A stretch of 64,000 nt of DNA. Origin: Dokdonella_A sp046347015 (lineage in GTDB: Bacteria; Pseudomonadota; Gammaproteobacteria; Xanthomonadales; Rhodanobacteraceae). The stretch spans positions 62,001 through 126,000 of the forward strand of contig JAXMHA010000003.1 in the NCBI GenBank assembly GCA_046347015.1, in the 5' to 3' direction. Of this stretch, positions 62,408-64,000 are shown piece by piece. The notes under the pieces are model-generated. The model was not told the DNA's origin and did no database searches. It worked only from the letters and a program-made list of their open reading frames with translations. The position numbers were made by a program, and so were the translations under genes. Positions within the stretch are counted from its first letter, which is position 1. Every line of letters begins with the position of its first letter.

Positions 62408-62989
62408 ATGCGCCCGCTGACCCACGATGACCTGTTGTCACTCGAGGACTATGCCAGGCAGCGCGCCGGGTTCCGGGCGCGGGTCATGGCGCACAAGCGC
62501 GACCGCACGATTCACGTCGGCGAGCATGTCACGCTGCTGTTCGAGGACCGCCTGACGATCCAGTACCAGGTGCAGGAGATGCTGCGCGCCGAACGGATCA
62601 TCGAGGCCGAAGGCATCGCCGGGGAACTCGCCGCGTACAACCCGCTGGTCCCGGATGGACGCAACCTCAAATGCACGATGCTGATCGAGTACGTCGACGT
62701 CGGCGAACGCAAATGGAAGCTGCATGAACTCCGCGGCATCGAGCAATGCGTCGCGATCGAAGTGGCCGGCCACCAGCCAGTCATCGCCGTCGCCGACGAG
62801 GACTTGCCGCGCAGCAACGAGAAGAAGACGTCGGCAGTCCATTTCCTGCGCTTCGAGTTCGACGACGCGATGGCCGCCGCGGCCAGGGCCGGCGCCGCAG
62901 TAACGGCGCGCATCGACCACCCGTCCTACGCGGCCAGCGCCGTGTTGTCCGACGCGCAACGCGTGTCGCTCGCCGCCGACTTCGACTGA
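62408..62989 (+). CDS. DUF3501 family protein
   Basis: This 193-residue protein starts four bases after the Fe-S protein stop (MRPLTHDDLLSLEDYARQR). It shows the DUF3501 core: VMAHKRDRTIHVGEHVTLLF, QEMLRAERI, YNPLVPDGRNLKCTMLIEY and FLRFEFDD. The family is of unknown function and recurs with rubrerythrin and CCG Fe-S proteins. Confidence 0.88.
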   Translation: MRPLTHDDLLSLEDYARQRAGFRARVMAHKRDRTIHVGEHVTLLFEDRLTIQYQVQEMLRAERIIEAEGIAGELAAYNPLVPDGRNLKCTMLIEYVDVGERKWKLHELRGIEQCVAIEVAGHQPVIAVADEDLPRSNEKKTSAVHFLRFEFDDAMAAAARAGAAVTARIDHPSYAASAVLSDAQRVSLAADFD

Positions 62990-63098
62990 GCGCAGCCCGT
63001 TGGCGGGCCGGCAGCCCACGCCGGTCGATCCCGCGGCTGCCGCACTCCCGCGCGCCGCAAGTCCACGCAGGAACTTCCGCGACTGCCGGCCGTCGCCA

Positions 63099-63135
63099 AT
63101 AGCGCGTGGCTATCGAATCAATTCGTCCAATCAAT
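63099..63135 (+). promoter_or_regulatory. candidate OxyR box upstream of the nitrobindin-like gene
   Basis: Quarter sites ATAG, CTAT, ATTC and CAAT are separated by exactly seven bases each. The first two match OxyR perfectly; the last two match 2 and 3 of 4. The segment is unusually AT-rich for this genome. It lies about 65 bases before ATG 63201. Confidence 0.42.
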
Positions 63136-63200
63136 TAGAGGTTTTGCGGCGTTGCGAGTACGGTCTCGTGTTTGCGCATGACCTCAAAGGAGACGCAGCA

Positions 63201-63818
63201 ATGCCCAAGGCAACAAAGGAAATCCAGGGTCCCCAACTGCTGGGGCCATTGACGTGGCTGGTCGGTGAATGGGAAGGCAATGTCGGCGTCGACCTGTCCT
63301 ACCACAACAAGGATGATGAAACGACCGAGACCGGGTACTTCGAGCGGTTCCGCTTCCATCCGATCCCGAAGCAGGAAAACGGCAAGCAGGAAATCGAGGG
63401 CCTGAAGTACGACAACACCGCGTGGCGCCATGGCGAGGAAGCCATGAACCCGTTCCACGACGAGGTCGGCTACATGCTGTGGGACAAGGCCATGGGCCAG
63501 GTCATGCGCGTGGTCGTGTTCGGCCGCGGCATCGCGATCCTGGCCGGCGGCCCCGCCAAGGCGCGCGACAGGAAGATCACCGTCAAGGCGACCCCCGGCG
63601 ACCGCAACTACGGCATCCTGCAGAACAAGTACCTGTCGCAGCGCGCCGAACTGATGGGCTTCGACGGCACGTTCAAGCTCAATGACGACGGCACGATCAG
63701 CTACGAGCAGACCCTGCAGTTGAAGCTTGCGGCGACCGGCGGCAAGGTCATGAAACACACCGACCGCAACACGCTGCACCTCGTCAAGCGCTACCACCCG
63801 AGCGTCGAGAACACCTGA
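63201..63818 (+). CDS. nitrobindin-like heme-binding beta-barrel protein (DUF1794/FABP-like)
   Basis: The predicted 205-residue protein has the DUF1794 N-terminus (LGPLTWLVGEWEGNVGVD, compare GTWxGxG), repeated antiparallel strands, and a C-terminal RNTLHLVKRYHPS with a candidate heme-ligand His. Nitrobindins bind ferric heme and isomerise peroxynitrite. The ATG has AGGAGA eight bases upstream. The N-terminal SYHNKDDETTETGYFERF replaces part of the usual barrel loop, so heme binding is inferred. Confidence 0.82.
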   Translation: MPKATKEIQGPQLLGPLTWLVGEWEGNVGVDLSYHNKDDETTETGYFERFRFHPIPKQENGKQEIEGLKYDNTAWRHGEEAMNPFHDEVGYMLWDKAMGQVMRVVVFGRGIAILAGGPAKARDRKITVKATPGDRNYGILQNKYLSQRAELMGFDGTFKLNDDGTISYEQTLQLKLAATGGKVMKHTDRNTLHLVKRYHPSVENT

Positions 63819-63870
63819 CGCCCGGCAGGCACCGCATGGCAGCCCGGGCTCCCGAGCCCGCAGCAATCGA

Positions 63871-63902
63871 CGCCGCGTCCATCGGCAACCTCGGGCGCGG
63901 CG
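63871..63902 (+). terminator. weak candidate terminator after the nitrobindin-like gene
   Basis: Inverted repeats CGCCGCG and CGCGGCG (63871-63877 and 63896-63902), with an 18-nt loop, are followed by TTTCC. A second compact hairpin CGGGCTC/GAGCCCG sits at 63845-63860. The T-run is short, so intrinsic termination is uncertain. Confidence 0.3.
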
Positions 63903-63936
63903 TTTCCGATCCAGCTCTCCCGCCGGTCGACCGCCC

Positions 63937-64000
63937 ATGAAGCGCGCCTGGATCGGCGCCGCCTGCGTGCTGATCGCGCTCGGGGCGTGGCAATCGTGGT
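63937..64000 (+). CDS. start of an exported or membrane-anchored protein, truncated by the window end
   Basis: Only the first 21 codons are present from ATG 63937 (MKRAWIGAACVLIALGAWQS). Two basic residues followed by a hydrophobic stretch indicate a signal peptide or N-terminal anchor. Nothing more can be said about function. Confidence 0.5.
   Translation, partial: MKRAWIGAACVLIALGAWQSW

Noticed and set aside
1..64000. tRNA, rRNA, CRISPR array, replication origin, prophage
   Set aside because: No cloverleaf, rRNA core, spaced direct-repeat array, DnaA-box cluster or phage gene was found by eye; small tRNAs could be missed without a covariance search.

Overview
The window is a 64 kb piece of a GC-rich, densely packed proteobacterial chromosome. 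Gene content points to a gammaproteobacterium of the Xanthomonadales/Lysobacterales, possibly Rhodanobacteraceae. The basis is inference from OxyR with Cys199/Cys208, Bpt, a DUF2007-type membrane protein, the run dcd-apbC-(DUF2147)-metG-rnfB-nth, an ECF sigma/Ser-Thr kinase pair, and an exported protein ending in an IFEDGFDP-like tail. I see no rRNA, tRNA, CRISPR array, prophage or classical insertion sequence. There is one candidate miniature inverted-repeat element.

Layout: 0-1.9 kb holds the end of a bufferin-type operon (Cys-Lys repeat peptide, MNIO/DUF692 enzyme, DUF2063 partner). 1.9-6.1 kb holds an RND pump and its lipoprotein adaptor. 6.4-20.1 kb is mostly housekeeping: mfd, a SAM methyltransferase, rlmL, an amidase, tesB, a beta-helix lipoprotein, a GNAT enzyme, an LplT-PlsC fusion and bpt. 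20.1-29.1 kb is the most unusual block. An exported CHAT (caspase-like) TPR protein is translationally coupled to a sigma-like factor and a membrane anti-sigma-like protein, followed by a large secreted sedolisin (S53) protease. 29.2-32.7 kb holds a GTG-start small gene, a transglutaminase-like protein, a DUF3887-like protein and a VanY-type peptidase. 32.8-37.6 kb is a Gld-type ABC export locus (DUF4340, GldG, GldF, GldA). GldF and GldA are broken by at least eight single-base frame changes.

37.9-40.6 kb holds a damaged ECF sigma gene and a kinase cut off in its N-lobe. The kinase is fused end-to-end at a CGATCG site to a delta-60-repeat protein on the other strand; the block is either decayed or misassembled. 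41-48 kb is a papain-like peptidase and a likely eight-gene run: dienelactone hydrolase, HIT protein, pxpB-pxpC-pxpA, DUF969, DUF979 and pcp. This run forms a 5-oxoproline salvage pathway with candidate transport proteins. 48-52.7 kb holds a frameshifted M14 peptidase, small exported proteins and the repeat element. 52.8-58.7 kb is housekeeping.

58.8-63.8 kb looks like a peroxide/oxidative-stress island: oxyR, rnk, rubrerythrin, an Fe-S oxidoreductase, DUF3501 and a nitrobindin-like heme-binding protein. Candidate OxyR boxes with the correct quarter-site spacing lie upstream of the rubrerythrin gene and the nitrobindin-like gene. The window ends inside a new exported or anchored protein.
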